64,000 nt of DNA from Kudoa neothunni (GCA_964304625.1 OZ199839.1:9920001-9984000), one strand, 5' to 3'. Positions 23,477 to 37,742 are shown, counted from the stretch's first letter. Notes: a model not told the origin generated them from the sequence alone. Program-made: numbers and translations.

Positions 23477-24314
23477 TCCTTTATATATATAAATGAGGAC
23501 TGTCTTTACGTATAAGATTCGTGCGTTTATTTTATTGTTTGCTCAAATAAATTCCTTATATCGGGAGTTTTAATGTAATTGACTTGATAAACACATTTTG
23601 AAGGCTCTATTAGTGGATTTAGATACGAAAAAATGTCAATATATGCATTATTATTGAGTTGGTTATGCGTGTTATAATCAGATAGATTGAAGCACTATAA
23701 CGCAAGTACCGTGTCCGTAGATTTCATTGAAACCGTCCGTTGTGTTGAAATTTCAGTGATTCAATTCAATGCAGATGGTTGTATGGTTACTTCATCCGAT
23801 TATTTAAATTATTTGTTAGAAAAAGCGCATTAAAGTTTTTGCGGACCAAAGGATATTAATTTTAGCAATATCAATTAATTTTCATACGTTTTCTTCTATC
23901 TCTATTACTTTCTCCATTTTTTTATCTCTTAAAACGTTAGTGGTACACACAGTTATCGAGCGAGGCCAGAATTTGACTTTTAAAAATCCTCCGGGACAAA
24001 AAATAACGTTTTAGATAACACTATAACGGGATTTAAATAATTTGGGAATGAAAAAAATACGATGCTGACCTTAACTTATTTAGCGTTGGTGCCGAACCAA
24101 GAAATTTTAAATGAACGCCAGGATTGGAACACACCTTCAAAGAAATGAACATAATTTAAATTTCATAATCCAAATCGTTAAAGTATGCTGCTTAAAAGTT
24201 TTAGTTATTTTGCATGTATGGGTTAATTTTAAGCTTTATTATATTTTTCGAATATTGCTAAGAAACGTATCTATGCGAAATCATCCCCAAGCAACGCTGG
24301 GCAGTTCCCGCTAG
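23477..24314 (+). mobile_element. Non-autonomous Helitron, complete ends
   Basis: It starts TCCTTTATATATATAAATG after an A and ends with AACGCTGGGCAGTTCCCGCTAG before a T. The GCTGGG...CCCGC pair is the expected subterminal hairpin, and CTAG is the CTRR terminus. Along its length it aligns with 36749-37742 (shared blocks around CACATTTTGAAGG and TAACGTTTTAGATAACACT), at roughly 80-85% by eye. Its 3' end matches 815-884. The 838 bp hold no open Rep-helicase, so it must have been moved by an autonomous relative. Confidence 0.75.
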
Positions 24315-24574
24315 TTAAAAATAAAATACAATTAATATTTAACTCATTAAGGATTGTATATATTTTATTTTATTATTTTTATAATCGTATTAGGATCGGA
24401 TTTTAATCTATATATATTAAAAATACCACATATATTCTTTATACATTAAAAAAGTTGCAATACCGTTAATTTAATAATTTTTGTATATTCATAGATAGAC
24501 ATGTATTTATTTATTTATTCAGTAGTATATTTAATCATACTAAAAACGTTATTTAAAAGTTCGAAGTTTTTCCC

Positions 24575-25546
24575 ATAAATTGATCTTTACCATTCCTCGG
24601 ATAAATATGCTTCTAAGTTTTCAAAAGAAACTCCCCTTTTATTCATAGGAATTTTGTTTTCAGCCTTCCCCAACAGGCCTCGATGGTTGAATGTGAACCC
24701 CATCGCGAACATATTCTATGGAATGATCGATTTTTATATGATTATAACCAAGTGATGATAAACTATTGTAGGCAGGCCACTTATCACTAAAAATTGTCGA
24801 TCCAGAAATGACTTCTAATTGAAAATTTTGGATAAGGTTTTGGAGTTTCTTTTTTCGACATAGAAGTATCGAACCTCCTTTAGCCACCTTTTGTTATTGG
24901 CGTCGACTTGACAAAGTACCAAACCAAATATCCACGGCCGTCGATAAGGTTACTGTATCTTTCTCTTCTTGTTGAATTTATATATTTAAATAAATTGAAC
25001 AAGGTAATCATACATTACTTGAGGAATAATCCGACACTTCGTTCTCTGATGGCTCATATTGACTTCCGCTCATGTCATCGATTGCTATAAGACCAAAAGT
25101 ATAACAAGCCATTATAAAGAAATATAGTGCATTAAATAATAGAAATAATCACTTAGATCAACAAATTCTTTGTTCGGAGACGTCTTCCAAAAATCTCCTT
25201 TTAAATAACGGCCACGGTTATTTTTTCGTTTTCCGTGGAGAAGAGTTTCGTCTATTTCTACTATGAAACCTTCTCCGCAAAATTTGGATCGTTGATTAAA
25301 GTTCTGGGTACAAATATCTCGAAGCTTTGTAAACCACATAGCCATCGTTTTCTTGTCAGAATGAATCATTTCGGAGGCGGATAAAATAGAATTATCCATG
25401 GACCAGTAATAAATAACTTTACAAATTTTTTTGACCGTCAGATTATGAGATGGACCATGACAACTTGAAATAGAAAAGAGTGTTCCATTCCTCGGATATA
25501 CCTTGGTTTTGCATCTAACTCTCGTTAAGGTGGTTTTCAGAGACAA
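24575..25546 (-). pseudogene. Merlin (ISXO2-like) transposase remnant 2
   Basis: The N-terminal frame 25112-25546 reads YYWSMDNSILSASEM, KKTMAMWFTKLRDIC, then VEIDETLLHGKRK with the first catalytic Asp. After an unrelated piece of about 200 bp the core resumes (RPWIFGLVL) and continues at 24660-24887 with FSDKWPAYNSL (second Asp). A further frame change leads to TIEACWG with the Glu near 24665. The middle piece may be a small insertion. The element is inactive, with about four breaks. Confidence 0.75.
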
Positions 25547-26188
25547 CGTTATTACTTTTTACCAAAATAGCAAAATATTTAAAATTATAACATTTAGAGC
25601 ACCTATAAGGATAAGAACGAAGATACCCTTTATGTAGCAATGCACTAAATAATTTCATTGATCATTAATTAATGAAAAAAAAGCGTCATCTCCTAGAAAA
25701 CTTAAACGAATCCATTTCCTTAACACGCGCTAAGCTAACCCATTATTTTATTAACGAAGTTTGTATGTCGATCAAATAAAGAAATTAAATTATTATGTTC
25801 AATAATAAATCATGAAAGTAATAGTTAATTTGAAAATAAGTGAAAATTCAACGTTTACTGTCACACGATGAAGATTGCAAGTGCATCCGATAGTATTGGG
25901 GTTAAGAATTGTTAGAATTTAGAAGTTGTTATTTTGAGCTGAATCTTTGTTCCCAGTATTATTTTGTTTTATTATAAACAAACGTAAAAAAATTAGAAAG
26001 AAGGACTATGCGCAAGATAGTGATTATTAGGTGAAACACACGCTCCCCCATTACCGCATTAATATTCAAATACTTTCAAATAAAATACGATACAACGAAA
26101 AGTAGCTAAAATGTAAAATTATAAATATCTAAGTTTTAATTTCTTCATATTTTTGCTTGTGGGCGAAGATGTCATTTTGCATCTAGCT
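25547..26188. other. Non-coding spacer
   Basis: AT-rich sequence between Merlin 2 and the 3' end of Kunitz gene 3. No feature was recognised. Confidence 0.35.
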
Positions 26189-27555
26189 CTAAGTAGTGGT
26201 TAAAGGTGTCTTGCAAATATTGGTGCAATCCTGTTCAATCTTAAAGTTATTCAAATTCATTTTCTTCCCATTAAAATCGAACGATTTGCAAGTTTTTGTA
26301 CCCTGATCATAATAATATCTGGTTAATTTGTATTTATCGCCATTTGTCCACACACCAACATGTTCTTGTTTACACGTTTCAACCGCTATCAGATCACCAA
26401 GATGACCAGCTACATTTAATTAAATATATAATACTGAAAATATGATTAATAGAATGTACTTGCAGGGCAAAAACTAGCACATATTTCTGCAGAACTAAAT
26501 ATATTTTTTGAACCGTCGTTAACATTAACTGAGGCTCCGGGTGTTTTTTTTGATAAGAAGGGACGGCATACTCTATTTTCTTTATCAAAATAAAAGTATT
26601 CTTGAACATTATTCTCTTGATTTATTTCCGTATCAGATGGTTCTTGGAATGGTCCAGTTGCAGCGCAAGCATCAACCAAATTCGCTAATTATTATTATCA
26701 TCGCACGTCTATCATCGAAATATAATACTTATGCATGTAGCTACGCATTTTGGCAGTTCATCAAAAAATCCTCGTGTTGATGAACTACCAACAGCAGCAT
26801 AAACGCATCGTTTTTTGTCCTTGTGTAGTACAACTCCCATTTTGGGTCGATCGGTATCTACTTCAGCAGCGAAGAGGCAGTCAAACTTGTTAGGAGTTGC
26901 AGTAAGAGTGTTTTCTTGAGCATCAGTTGCACCACCATTCTTTTTATCTTAATAAAGTTAATTAATTCGATGATATAATTTTATAAACAAATTTATTCAA
27001 ATTCAATTACTGTTACACGCATTTTTGCAGTCTTCTTCACTCATAAAATTATTGGCGTTTCCTCCGCATCCAGAATATTTAAACGTTTCGCATGAGTAAG
27101 TGGCACTTGAACCAGTCACTGTCTTTTTAAAATACCAACGCTCTTGTCGATTCGCCTCGGGTACTTTGCAAGCACCTGCACTCATTGGAGAATCGCATGC
27201 TTTTGACTGTTCTTCAGGTGTGAATTTTACTAATAATAAAGTTAAAAAGATTACATCTTATGATTTACAATGATATTGACAAACGGCTTTTGACACAAAG
27301 TTGTTAAAATTTCCTAGGGAACCCAAATATTGGAATTTTTTGCACGTAGCGGTAGCCGTGTCCACGTACCATCTATCAACTACAGCTGCTCGCTGCTGTT
27401 CTGGAGTCATCCAAGTCGGAGCTGCTCCGGGATCTCTTATATAAGAATCCAATACCCTTTCTATTTTTCATTTAAGTAAACATAAGACGAAATAATATAA
27501 ATATACCTAGGGAAGCCGTTCCTAATAAAACAAAGAAAATGAAAGAAACCAACAT
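26189..27555 (-). CDS. Secreted five-domain Kunitz-type inhibitor, gene 3
   Basis: Six exons on the minus strand: 27507-27555, 27269-27460, 27011-27229, 26729-26947, 26460-26684 and 26189-26409. All junctions are GT-AG and phase 1, giving 374 aa without interruption. The signal peptide is MLVSFIFFVLLGTASLG. Domain 2 has six cysteines (GACK ... SGCGGNANNF ... DCKNAC) with lysine after Cys2, the P1 residue expected of a trypsin-like protease inhibitor; the paralogues have Thr there. Domains 3-5 each keep Cys1, 3, 5 and 6 and lack Cys2 and Cys4. Domain 1 keeps Cys3 and Cys5 only. Its intron 5 (26410-26459) is the empty counterpart of the site filled by a MULE in gene 4. No transcript evidence is available. 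Confidence 0.9.
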
Positions 27556-27584
27556 TCCGATAAGTATGGTAACATGCAATTAAA

Positions 27585-27600
27585 ATCGTATATTTACGAT
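27585..27600 (-). promoter_or_regulatory. Conserved palindrome upstream of Kunitz gene 3
   Basis: ATCGTA-aata-TACGAT (minus strand) ends 30 bp before the start codon, the same spacing as in gene 1 and 29 bp in gene 4. The preceding GACATCG context is shared. The TATA-like box is less clear in this gene (GCTATAGG). Confidence 0.5.
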
Positions 27601-27659
27601 GTCTGAATTAATATTATAATTTTCGTACCTATAGCTTATGCACGATGCGATTTATTAAA

Positions 27660-28490
27660 TAAGAATTTATGGTATCAATGGTGGCTATAAGCAAACAACC
27701 ATAATTTTATACTATAAATCAATATTCAATCAGCGAATTTTGTTGGTGTTGACGCTGCGTAAAATTATAACATTCTGCACAATTAACTAGTTTTATTTTT
27801 ATATTGCAATGGTTTTTATTTTGAATATAATATTAATATTTTGGTATTTGAATTGTATAAAAACCTAACGTTAAACAATGATAAAACCAACATAATTTTC
27901 TTGCAATAAATGCCATATTTTTATATATAGATACACTTACAATCAGACCTATTATTCAATTAAATAAACAAAAAATCTATACATATTATAAAACAAGACA
28001 TAATTTACTAATCTTAAAAAGTTATCTTAACCCCTTTTTAAAGTTATCACATCGCAAAATTCATAAATAAAAATCAGCTCGAGTGTGGGTTGACGTTAAT
28101 ATATCGTATTATTTTCTTTTGACATAAAAAAAATTAAAACTAATTTCTAAAAATAAAATAAAATAATTTAACCAATTAATCATTGATGAAATTACTGATT
28201 TTGATATTAATGGTAATGAAAAAACCATTCATGAAGGATACGTTTCCTGCCGATATAATTCGAATGGATTTTATCGTAAATAATTTTGTTTATTGAAATT
28301 ATAGTCGTCAAGAATCACCGAAAATTAAATAATTGTATTTAATATTGTTTAAAGTTATATTTTGCAGTTTACACTGGATATTTTTTACTACAATAACTTT
28401 GTTAATAAGAATCGGTTTAATAAAGGAACATGTAAATCAGAAATACTTAAAAAAATATCTGATTCTTGAAAAATCACTTGTTATGCACTC
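27660..28490. other. Non-coding stretch
   Basis: AT-rich. The first ~150 bp upstream of gene 3 remain alignable to the upstream regions of genes 1 and 4. The rest shows nothing recognisable. Confidence 0.35.
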
Positions 28491-28599
28491 GGAAATATAG
28501 TGATCATAACTTTTCCATCGACGAACATGATATCGAAAATTTGGTTATGAAGCTTATACCTGACAGGGTTGAAAAAGCAAGGAAAAAATGTGAATTCGT

Positions 28600-29230
28600 G
28601 AAAATATCATAAAATCGGCCACATAATGAGGATTTGTTTCTGGATTTTTATTTGTCGTGTTCCGATATTTATGCTTAAAAGCCCTCCAGGTAGCTTCAAT
28701 TTTGTTAGTATGTATTCCCTCTGGGAATCAAACTTCCTTCAGTGAATAATTATCCCATGCACAAAATTAAACCCTGCCAAGCTATTATATCCTTTCCAAC
28801 TGTCCATCCAGATGACCGATCCTTCCTCGACGTGTCAAGGATAATTCCTTCAAGAATGACTTTATTTCTTCGCTGAGTTAAGCACAAAAGACAATTTCCA
28901 TTCTCGTCGATACCACCAACCATCCAATATTGTTGATTACAAAGAATCCTTCTCACGTTGTATTTTCTTTTAGATAAGAGGGCCCCATCAATTTGAATGA
29001 TAATTCCCCGTCCGCCAATTTTTTAAAATTCCTCTTCAAATTTAGAGGCCACAAAATTATATATTACATTTTTCCATTCACATATGGTGGAACTAGATGA
29101 TATTCCAACAAGTTTTCGAATAGATATCTTTTTCTGCATAAAGTGCATTTATACTGATATCTATCATCAGTGTCTTTTCTTTAAGCAAACAAATTTTGAC
29201 CGCCACACAAACATTTAGAATAACTTGGTA
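28600..29230 (-). pseudogene. Merlin (ISXO2-like) transposase remnant 3
   Basis: Minus-strand frames give IQIDGALLSKRKY-like sequence near 28965-29005 with the first catalytic residue region, then RRILCNQQYWMVGGIDENGN (28890-28956). After a frame change come GSVIWMDSWKGYNSLAGF (second Asp) and REYILTKLKL, the decayed counterpart of the HTNKIEATW block, near 28690-28730. It lies tail-outward beside Merlin 4 on the other strand. Frames are broken several times. Confidence 0.7.
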
Positions 29231-29301
29231 TTAATCCAATAGTTTGTAATATCATGATTGTATAATTCAAATCATCATGGAAATAACCATAATCTACATT
29301 A

Positions 29302-30126
29302 TTGATATCGTCAATATTCTCGAAAGTATATATTTTCGGTTATTATTTACAAAGGGGCGGCAATGGGGAACTTTGGTCGGGCGCTCAGAAAATGGAAAGC
29401 TGTAGGGGAAATTTTGATTTTGAAAAAACAAGATCTACTCTACTAGTTGGATCAATATTTCAGCGTTCCAAACTGCCGCTGTGGAAATTATTTGTATTTT
29501 TCCTTGCAAAAATTTATTTTAGCAAGGTTACCTACGAAGAAACACAAAAGTATGTTGGAATTCTCTCTTCAAAAACAATAAATTATTGGTCTGAATTGTT
29601 TAAAAGTATTGTTTCATTGAAGATTACGGATGAACGAAAATAAATCGGCAGTACAAATGTAGTTGTCCAGATCGATGAAATTGCGGTGACTACAAGAAAA
29701 TATAATGTTGGTAGACTGTTAAAAACCCAGACATATTGTATTGTTGGTGGTACAGATGAGGAAGATGAATGTTTTTTTAACTGACGAAGACAAGAAGCAG
29801 TGATGTGCTTGAAAAAATTATTCTTGATAATGTTGAAGAGAATTCTGTTATCTGGGCAGATAAATGGAGGGGCTACAATTGTCTGGACGATTTAGGATCT
29901 TTTCACAATACAGTCTGTCACAAGTATTCGTTTGTTTCTGGTACAGGTGTACATACAAATAAAATCGAAGCTACGTGGGGAAGATTTAAAGGAAAGTACC
30001 GGAACATTACTAATAAAAATGAAGAGCTATTATATGACTTCATTTAGGATTATATATTCCTTAAAAAATATAGAGGAATCGAACTTAGTACCTTATTTAA
30101 CGAAATAATGAAAAATTATTTATTAT
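29302..30126 (+). pseudogene. Merlin (ISXO2-like) transposase remnant 4, nearly full length
   Basis: Two long frames and a short linker cover almost the whole transposase: SIFQRSKLPLWKLFVFF and YEETQKYVGILSSKTINYW (helix-turn-helix part), VVVQIDEIAVTTRKYNVGR (first Asp, reached after one stop at 29641), VIWADKWRGYNCL (second Asp), then GVHTNKIEATWGRFKGKYR (Glu). It is the best preserved Merlin in the window, with about three breaks. The catalytic D-D-E residues are all present. Confidence 0.8.
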
Positions 30127-33100
30127 AATTTATTTTGCTGTTTTCGCGAATTAGTCCGAAAGTTTGCGAGTGCCATACCGTTTTGTAAAGAATAGCGATA
30201 TTTTCTGGTTAAGATTCATTGCGCCACAGATACAATGATTATTTCCATCATAATGACCAATAAAAAAACTGACAGTTTAATGTCTTATTGTAGTTTGTTC
30301 CCTAATTGTTTATAATTTAATTCATCGATGAAAGTCTTATTCTCCTGATGAAATTTTATATTAAGAGTTACATAAAAATAAAATATTGTGTATTTCAGGA
30401 AATACAAAATAGAAATTCTGCTCCATACATCCGATAGATTGCGCAGACATAAAACACAACTTAGTAATGTTTCGAAATTAATGTAAAGTATGATTATTTT
30501 AAAAAAATGTTATACGCATGAATTATTTTTTATTACATTTTAATAATTAATGGAAGGTTGGACTGATTTGTTAATCCATTTTCACTTTTATATACTTATC
30601 TTGCAAATTTTAGAGGATAGACACTTTAATTTATTATTAATCAATAAAGATTGATTTTAGTTGATTCACTAAACTAAAAAAAAATAAAATTTAATTATAT
30701 TGTTATAACTTATTGTTTTTGGTCAGATTCTTCCAATATTCTATCGGATCACATATAGTTTATTTATCATCTACTTATGTTTAATTATTAAATTCATAGT
30801 TTTTGATAAAAAATATTTAAATTCCATCCACATTGTTCTCATTATACATTTGTCGTAGTTACATTAAATATAATAAAAATACTTCCCGCATTGCTTCTCA
30901 ACATTTTTTTACTGTGATCAACAATTAGAATTCCTCTTTAATGAAGAAATTAATTGCGTACGTTTATTACCTATTTTTTAAAAAACATTAAAGTTAATTT
31001 GACCCTAAAACAATCTAATAATGAAAGCGTCTAAAAAATGTTACGATTATACTTTTTTAATTCATGTACAATGACCACATATATAGTTCAAAATCAACGA
31101 ATCTACTCAGATTTAAAGAACAACATGCAATCCTGCAATAAAACCAAGATATTAGTAAATTTATGCATGTGGAAAAAAATTTATATTTATAAAATAGTTA
31201 TATTTTCTTCATTGACTATTAGTTCAATTTTTGTAGTTTAAAAAATTAACCCTAAATCATTTTTATTAATAAAAAAATAGATAAACGTTCTACTTCTTTA
31301 AAATAAAAATCATCGAACAATAATAATACAATTTGATTAAGAGATATTGATAAATTTAATAGTGATTAAAATATAGTTTCAAAATATTTGATAAATGTAT
31401 TAATATTGTCAAAACCCCTAGTTCACAGAAATCATCGGTTCATGGAAAAGGTCACGATGTGTATTTTTTCACGAATTATTAATCGAAAAACTAATTTACT
31501 GTATTATAACAACAAGAGACATATTTACTGTCTCACAGATTCAGTATAACTTAGTCTATTATCAAATGTAATTTAGAATCTGATCGATGTTACCTTTGGA
31601 AAAATTGTTCTCTCATAGGAAACCTCGGATTTAATGTAATTTATTTGTAAATAAATCTATTGTAAATTTTTCTTATTTAATTTGTTTATTTTGAACGTAT
31701 AAACACACTCAAATACTTACAAACATGATCCACATATAACCCTATCTTCAATTATGTGATTATGACTTTTTTCGGAAAGAATGCCTGATATCTTGTACGC
31801 TTCTTGTGTGTATTTCTTGTTTATATTTGATTGAAAGCCGTTATGTTACTTCCAGAAACCTTCAACATCGTAAATACAATAAAACATATATTTGAAATAA
31901 ACAATAATAAACATTTGATGCAAATTTTTATAAGATTTATTCGAAGAATTAATTAAATTTTTTTTAACTTTATTCTCTCTAAAGCAAACTCCTAATCGGT
32001 TATTATATCGGTGTTATGAGTAATAATTACATGAATAACTTTTTGGTTCAATTGCGCAATAAAATAAGAAAATAATGATGGGGTCAACAACGACCCCTAT
32101 GGCCACATACAGAAGCTTAAAACGCGTACAAATTTATGTGAGAAGCAAGAGGAATCACGCACCGTGTAAATTACGAAAATATCCGATGCGACGATAATCC
32201 CGTCCGAATTAGATTATTAGGGATTAATCCATGATATTATTGGTATTTTCCTAAAAAATCTCTGATTAGAATATAATACAATTTTACCGAACGTTTTATA
32301 ATAATATTTTAACTAAGTTTATCAAAAAAAAATATGGAATGAAATATATCCCAATGTTGTTAGAGGTAAGTTTTTTCTTTTAAGCTTAATTTCACCATTT
32401 TTTCTAAACTTTTCTCAACTAATGTGACTTACAAAATTATGAGATTAGCTAGCCAGAACTTTAAATTATTTGATGCGAAGTGTAAGAAGTTATAGGCAGA
32501 TTAAAGTCGATTTGGGGTGTAGTACACCCCAGTGTCGTTAGAAGGTTACGAATGTCTTCATTTAATAATTGTTATTCGTCAATTAAATCGTATTCTTGCT
32601 TTATATAAACTATAAAATGGAAGAAAATTAAAAAATATAAAAAATAAATCGAGAATTGATGATTGATGATTTATATAGCGATTTTCTTATAATGTAAAAT
32701 CAATAATCGTTAATATTTTCCATCCCTATTCATTTTCACGCGAAAAAAAACAAACGAAAGATTATCTTACGCACCACATAAAATAATAGAATTATCATAG
32801 AAAATACAAAAATTAGTATATTAAAAAGTGTAAAATTGCTCAAAAAATATTAAGAATGAATTAGAAACCTCTCAAATCGAACAAATTAATTATTATAATC
32901 CACGAAGAATGAAAGAAAATACAGTTTAAATCATAGAATTACAACTACAACTATCAAAAGGAGGAAACAGAAAGAAGAACGATAGCAAAAGAAAACTGAA
33001 TTATATTATAACAAGACTAGAAACCAATTGCTATGTGAATTTTTGGATAGACTAAATGTTATTAGTTTTTGGTGAAAATGTCCATAAGTGATTTGAGGCG

Positions 33101-33150
33101 CTTTATTTATATTTATACGAGTGGACAATAACGAAGCGAGGATAACATTG
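30127..33150. other. Long AT-rich region without recognised genes
   Basis: Both strands are densely stopped and no splice-consistent exons were found. Two points stand out near 32.4 kb: a direct repeat of the form CCCARTGTYGTTAGARGGT at 32349-32370 and 32527-32547, and the perfect palindrome GGGGTGTAGTACACCCC at 32514-32530. Confidence 0.4.
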
Positions 33151-33904
<754 letters not shown>

Positions 33905-34900
33905 TTCAATAGATCAAATAGCCGTCTTATTGGGTGTTCGGGATTGTACGACGGGTTTTCGGTAGACAATTCAACAAATCCAGGGGTTGACACTGACAAG
34001 CACAAATCGGTTAATCGTTTCTACAACAATATTCTAATGTCATTTGTGACTCGCTCGATCAATCATTCTATTCTAGATGACTTATTGTTGGTTTTGTGGA
34101 GAGCATCAATCCACGGACAATTGATATTTTTTATTGATCATCAAAACAAAACTTTCTGATTCCATGACGTTATTGTTTGTGCTTGATGTTTAATAATTTT
34201 TTATCCGATTCATTTCAGCGCAGCTAATAGTGTGTATTAACACCAGGATATCATATGATATTTGATTGTTTGCGCATTACCGAATAATCATCCTACAAAT
34301 TCACCAATAACTAAAATTATATCAAAATTGTGTCATTTCTTTGACTAATTGTTAAAGGATTATATTATAAATTCTATTGAGTTTTCCAATTAGAGAAGCT
34401 AAATTTCATTAAATACGAACCCACTATTCCTTTCATAATCCTGCGTTTGCAAATGAGATGATTATTTGATCGCGTGCATAACAGCGTGACCTAGTAATTT
34501 TGATCTGTTAAATTAAATTATAGTTTTTGAGATGTTAACAAAAATAACGGTGAATAAAATTATTTGTGATCTTCGGTTATTATACCGACAACTCTAAGGT
34601 TTCAATATAAATTCAAATTATTGATTTTATCGTTAAATATATTTTGAATAATAATTTATTTTTATTTTTTAAATCATTGTTATATGCGTTTTGAGTCGAT
34701 ATGGCATAGTTTCCTGGTTCTAATGAATGTCGATAAACTTTCGGCTTTCTTCGTTAAAACTTCAGATTACCTTTATTTATTTCTTTGTTGAAAAGTGCAT
34801 CAGTAACTAAATTAGAATTTAAGGGGGTTTTAAATAGTATTTAGAATAGGTGAATAATAATGAAATTAATAATGGCTTAATTATTTGTCATGATTATTTT
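33905..34900. other. Upstream region of UBE2D, no gene recognised
   Basis: AT-rich. A short open frame at 33944-34159 has no recognisable motif and no splice support. It presumably contains the UBE2D promoter, but no specific box could be assigned. Confidence 0.35.
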
Positions 34901-34904
34901 AGAG

Positions 34905-36480
34905 AAAGGGTCGGCAACTTTTTTAATAAAGGGCTAAATAGCTATATAATTTTACCTTCAGGGCCCACTCTACATTTAATAAAAATTTCTATATTTAAAT
35001 AAAGTATCGATATATTCATATTGAATAAGTTATAAAATAATAAAGTTTTCTATAAAAATAAATAACAAAGTTCAATGTGGCATTTAGTTTTTTTTATTTT
35101 GGGATAATTTTTCTGTCATGGGAAATATTACACGATGACAATAGAAGGATGTTATCAACATTTTCATCTAGCAATCATGTCCTTAAAATATTTTTGGTGT
35201 ATTTCATCTTTGAAAAAAGTGGTTCGCAACTATAAGTACTACCAAGCATAGAAAATACCAGTTTTTAATTTTTTAGCAAATTTACATACTTACCACTCCG
35301 TAGCAAATAATTACTGTAAAATTCAATAATAGACTCACTATGAAATTTGGATTCGAATAGTTGAACGCATTTTAAATCAATCAATTCCAATTGATATATT
35401 TCAGAAACTTGATTCACATCTATCTCGTTAGGGTTGCTACATAATTTAAACATTCCCTCATAACTTCAAAAATCAGAAAACTCCTTTTGTAGACTACTAA
35501 TGGTTTCCACTATTAGAACAGTTGAAATATAATTTTCATGCTTCTGTAAATTCGGAAAATGTGAATAATTTCCGTTTTGAATTTATATTTTCCACAAGTA
35601 GAATTTTGTTCAAAAGCTTCGATTTGACCAAACATTTCAAAAACAAGTTATCTTTCCTTTAAGATCAAGATTCAAGTAATTCGTACGTTTTGTAATGTTC
35701 ATTAAAAATCCAGTTTAGCAACTCAATATGGATCTTTAAAGTGAGCGTTTTGTTGGTTTTTAACTTTAAATAATGAAGAAATCTATGTTCTTAATTCATA
35801 GACTCTTCATAACATTTTTCCACAACTAAGCCAACGAATATTTTAAAAATATGTGACGTCATCATATTCAGATTCGATTTGTTTCAATAATTCTTGAAAC
35901 TGGCAATGATTTATCCCTCTTGAAAGAATAAGGTTGACCATTTTCACGGTTGTTTTCATTATACTGTCGAATCCCTGTGCTTTTGAACACAGCGTATCTT
36001 GGTGAATGATACAATCAATTTTGATTAATTTGTGATCAAATCCAAGATATTGTAGTAATAGTAATATGAAACCTTTGTTTTTACCAACCGTAGCCGGTGC
36101 TTCATCCGTTTTGACTCCAATAGGTTCCGATAATTGTAGATTCATATCATTTATCCATTTCACAATGGCATTATAAATATCTTCGCCAGTACTTATGTCT
36201 TTTATAGGAATCAGTTGTGCATACCCTTCAATAAATTCCAAGATTGGTTTTACACTTCTCACGAATAACGCAAGCTGACAAGTATCTCTCATATCAGTAG
36301 TCTCATCAATGGTTATGCACAAATATTCCAAACTATGAATTATATCTTTCAAGCTACCTCTGATGTTGGTTGCAAAGTCTTTTATTCTTTTAGTTACTGT
36401 CCTAGCCGATAGTGATGCCAGTAAATAAGTCTTTTTTCTGGACAAACTATATCAACTACTTTTAGTAATATCTCCTTGAA
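34905..36480 (-). pseudogene. hAT transposase remnant, ZBED5/GTF2IRD2-like
   Basis: The 35843-36445 frame matches the ZBED5/SCAND3-like hAT core: SLSARTVTKRIKDFATNI, CITIDETTDMRDTCQLALFV, ISTGEDIYNAIVKW, GVKTDEAPATVGKNKGF and the IIHQDTLCSKA block. A C-terminal frame at 35265-35453 (QVSEIYQLELIDLKC) is the part before the dimerisation region. Between them the frame is lost. A possible terminus AAAGGGTCGGCAACTTTT at about 34905 resembles hAT ends. The other end is not seen and may have been removed where the Helitron starts at 36749. The element is inactive. Confidence 0.75.
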
Positions 36481-36748
36481 GAATTCTCCATCAGTCAATG
36501 GCTTCATTCGTTTTGCGATAAGTTATGAAACTTCATAGCTGGCCTATGTATTTTTGTAGTTTATTTTTCAATTTTTTGAATGAAAAATGAAGTCTGTTTA
36601 TAAAAATTGTTTTTTAGTCATTCAGCTTCTTTCACTCGTGCTGCACCATTGAGAATCGTAATTTGCATGTCGAGTTATATAATGTAGCTTGAGAATGGAT
36701 AATTTTTTCACGGAAATAATTTCTTAACATATTAAGCACACACATTTA

Positions 36749-37742
36749 TCTACTATATATATATAAGCTGAAGTGACTGTGTGTGTCAGCATATTCGCAT
36801 GTGCGTCGAAATTTTTTCCTTATAGAGACATTTATGAAATTTTTTAAAAATCACAATGTTTCGAAAATAGTGATTTTGTCGATTCACAGTTTGTTTATCG
36901 GATTATTTGAGTTCAACAGTAAGATTAACACCTGCTTATGTCATGGTGAAGGTCGGTTGAAATTAACATTCCCCTTTATATGCTCGATTAAATGCCAATT
37001 AAGCGATGCCATTTATTTTTATGTATAAGATTGACGTTTCTTTCCGGGGCTTTATGCAAATACACTCCTTTTTTGTGGAGTTTAAACGTATCAGACTTGA
37101 TCAGCACATTTTGAAGGTTCTATTAATGATTTTAGATATGATCAAAAATCTATATATGTTTCATTAACAACGAATTCACGGAGAACGTTAAAATTGCATT
37201 GATTGGAGCATTATGATGGAAATATTGTGTCCGTAGATTTCATTAAAATCGTCTGCTAAGTTTAACTTACCGTGATTAAATTCAATGCAGATGGTTGTAC
37301 TCTTACTTCATGTTATTATTTGAACGATCTATGTTGATATTGACTCGATTTGAAACTGATTGTGAGAAATAGTTAATTAATGTTTATGCCGGGACAAGAG
37401 ATAATAATTTGAGCGATATCAATTAATTTTCATATGTTTTCTTCTATCTCTATTACTTTTTCTATTTAATACCTCTTAAAAAGTTAGCGGTGCACACAGT
37501 TACCGAGCCGGACCAGAATTCGACTTTTAAAAATCCTCAGGACCAACAAATAACGTTTTAGATAACACTTTGAGCTAATTTAAATAATTCGGGAATGTAG
37601 AAAAAAATGGCGCGAACCTTAAATTATTCAGCGTTGACGCCGAGCCACGAAATGTTTAAATGAACGTCGGGATTGGAACACCCCTTCAAAGAAATGATCA
37701 TAATTTAAATTTCAGAATCCAAATTGTTAAAGTATATTGCCC
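36749..37742 (+). mobile_element. Non-autonomous Helitron, 3' truncated
   Basis: It starts TCTACTATATATATATAAGC after an A, then GTGACTGTGTGTGTCAGC and GCATGTGCG, a typical Helitron 5' end. The body aligns with the complete copy at 23477-24314 in the same order until about 37742 (GTTAAAGTATATTGC), where similarity stops before the hairpin and CTAG terminus. It carries no Rep-helicase coding sequence. Confidence 0.65.
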
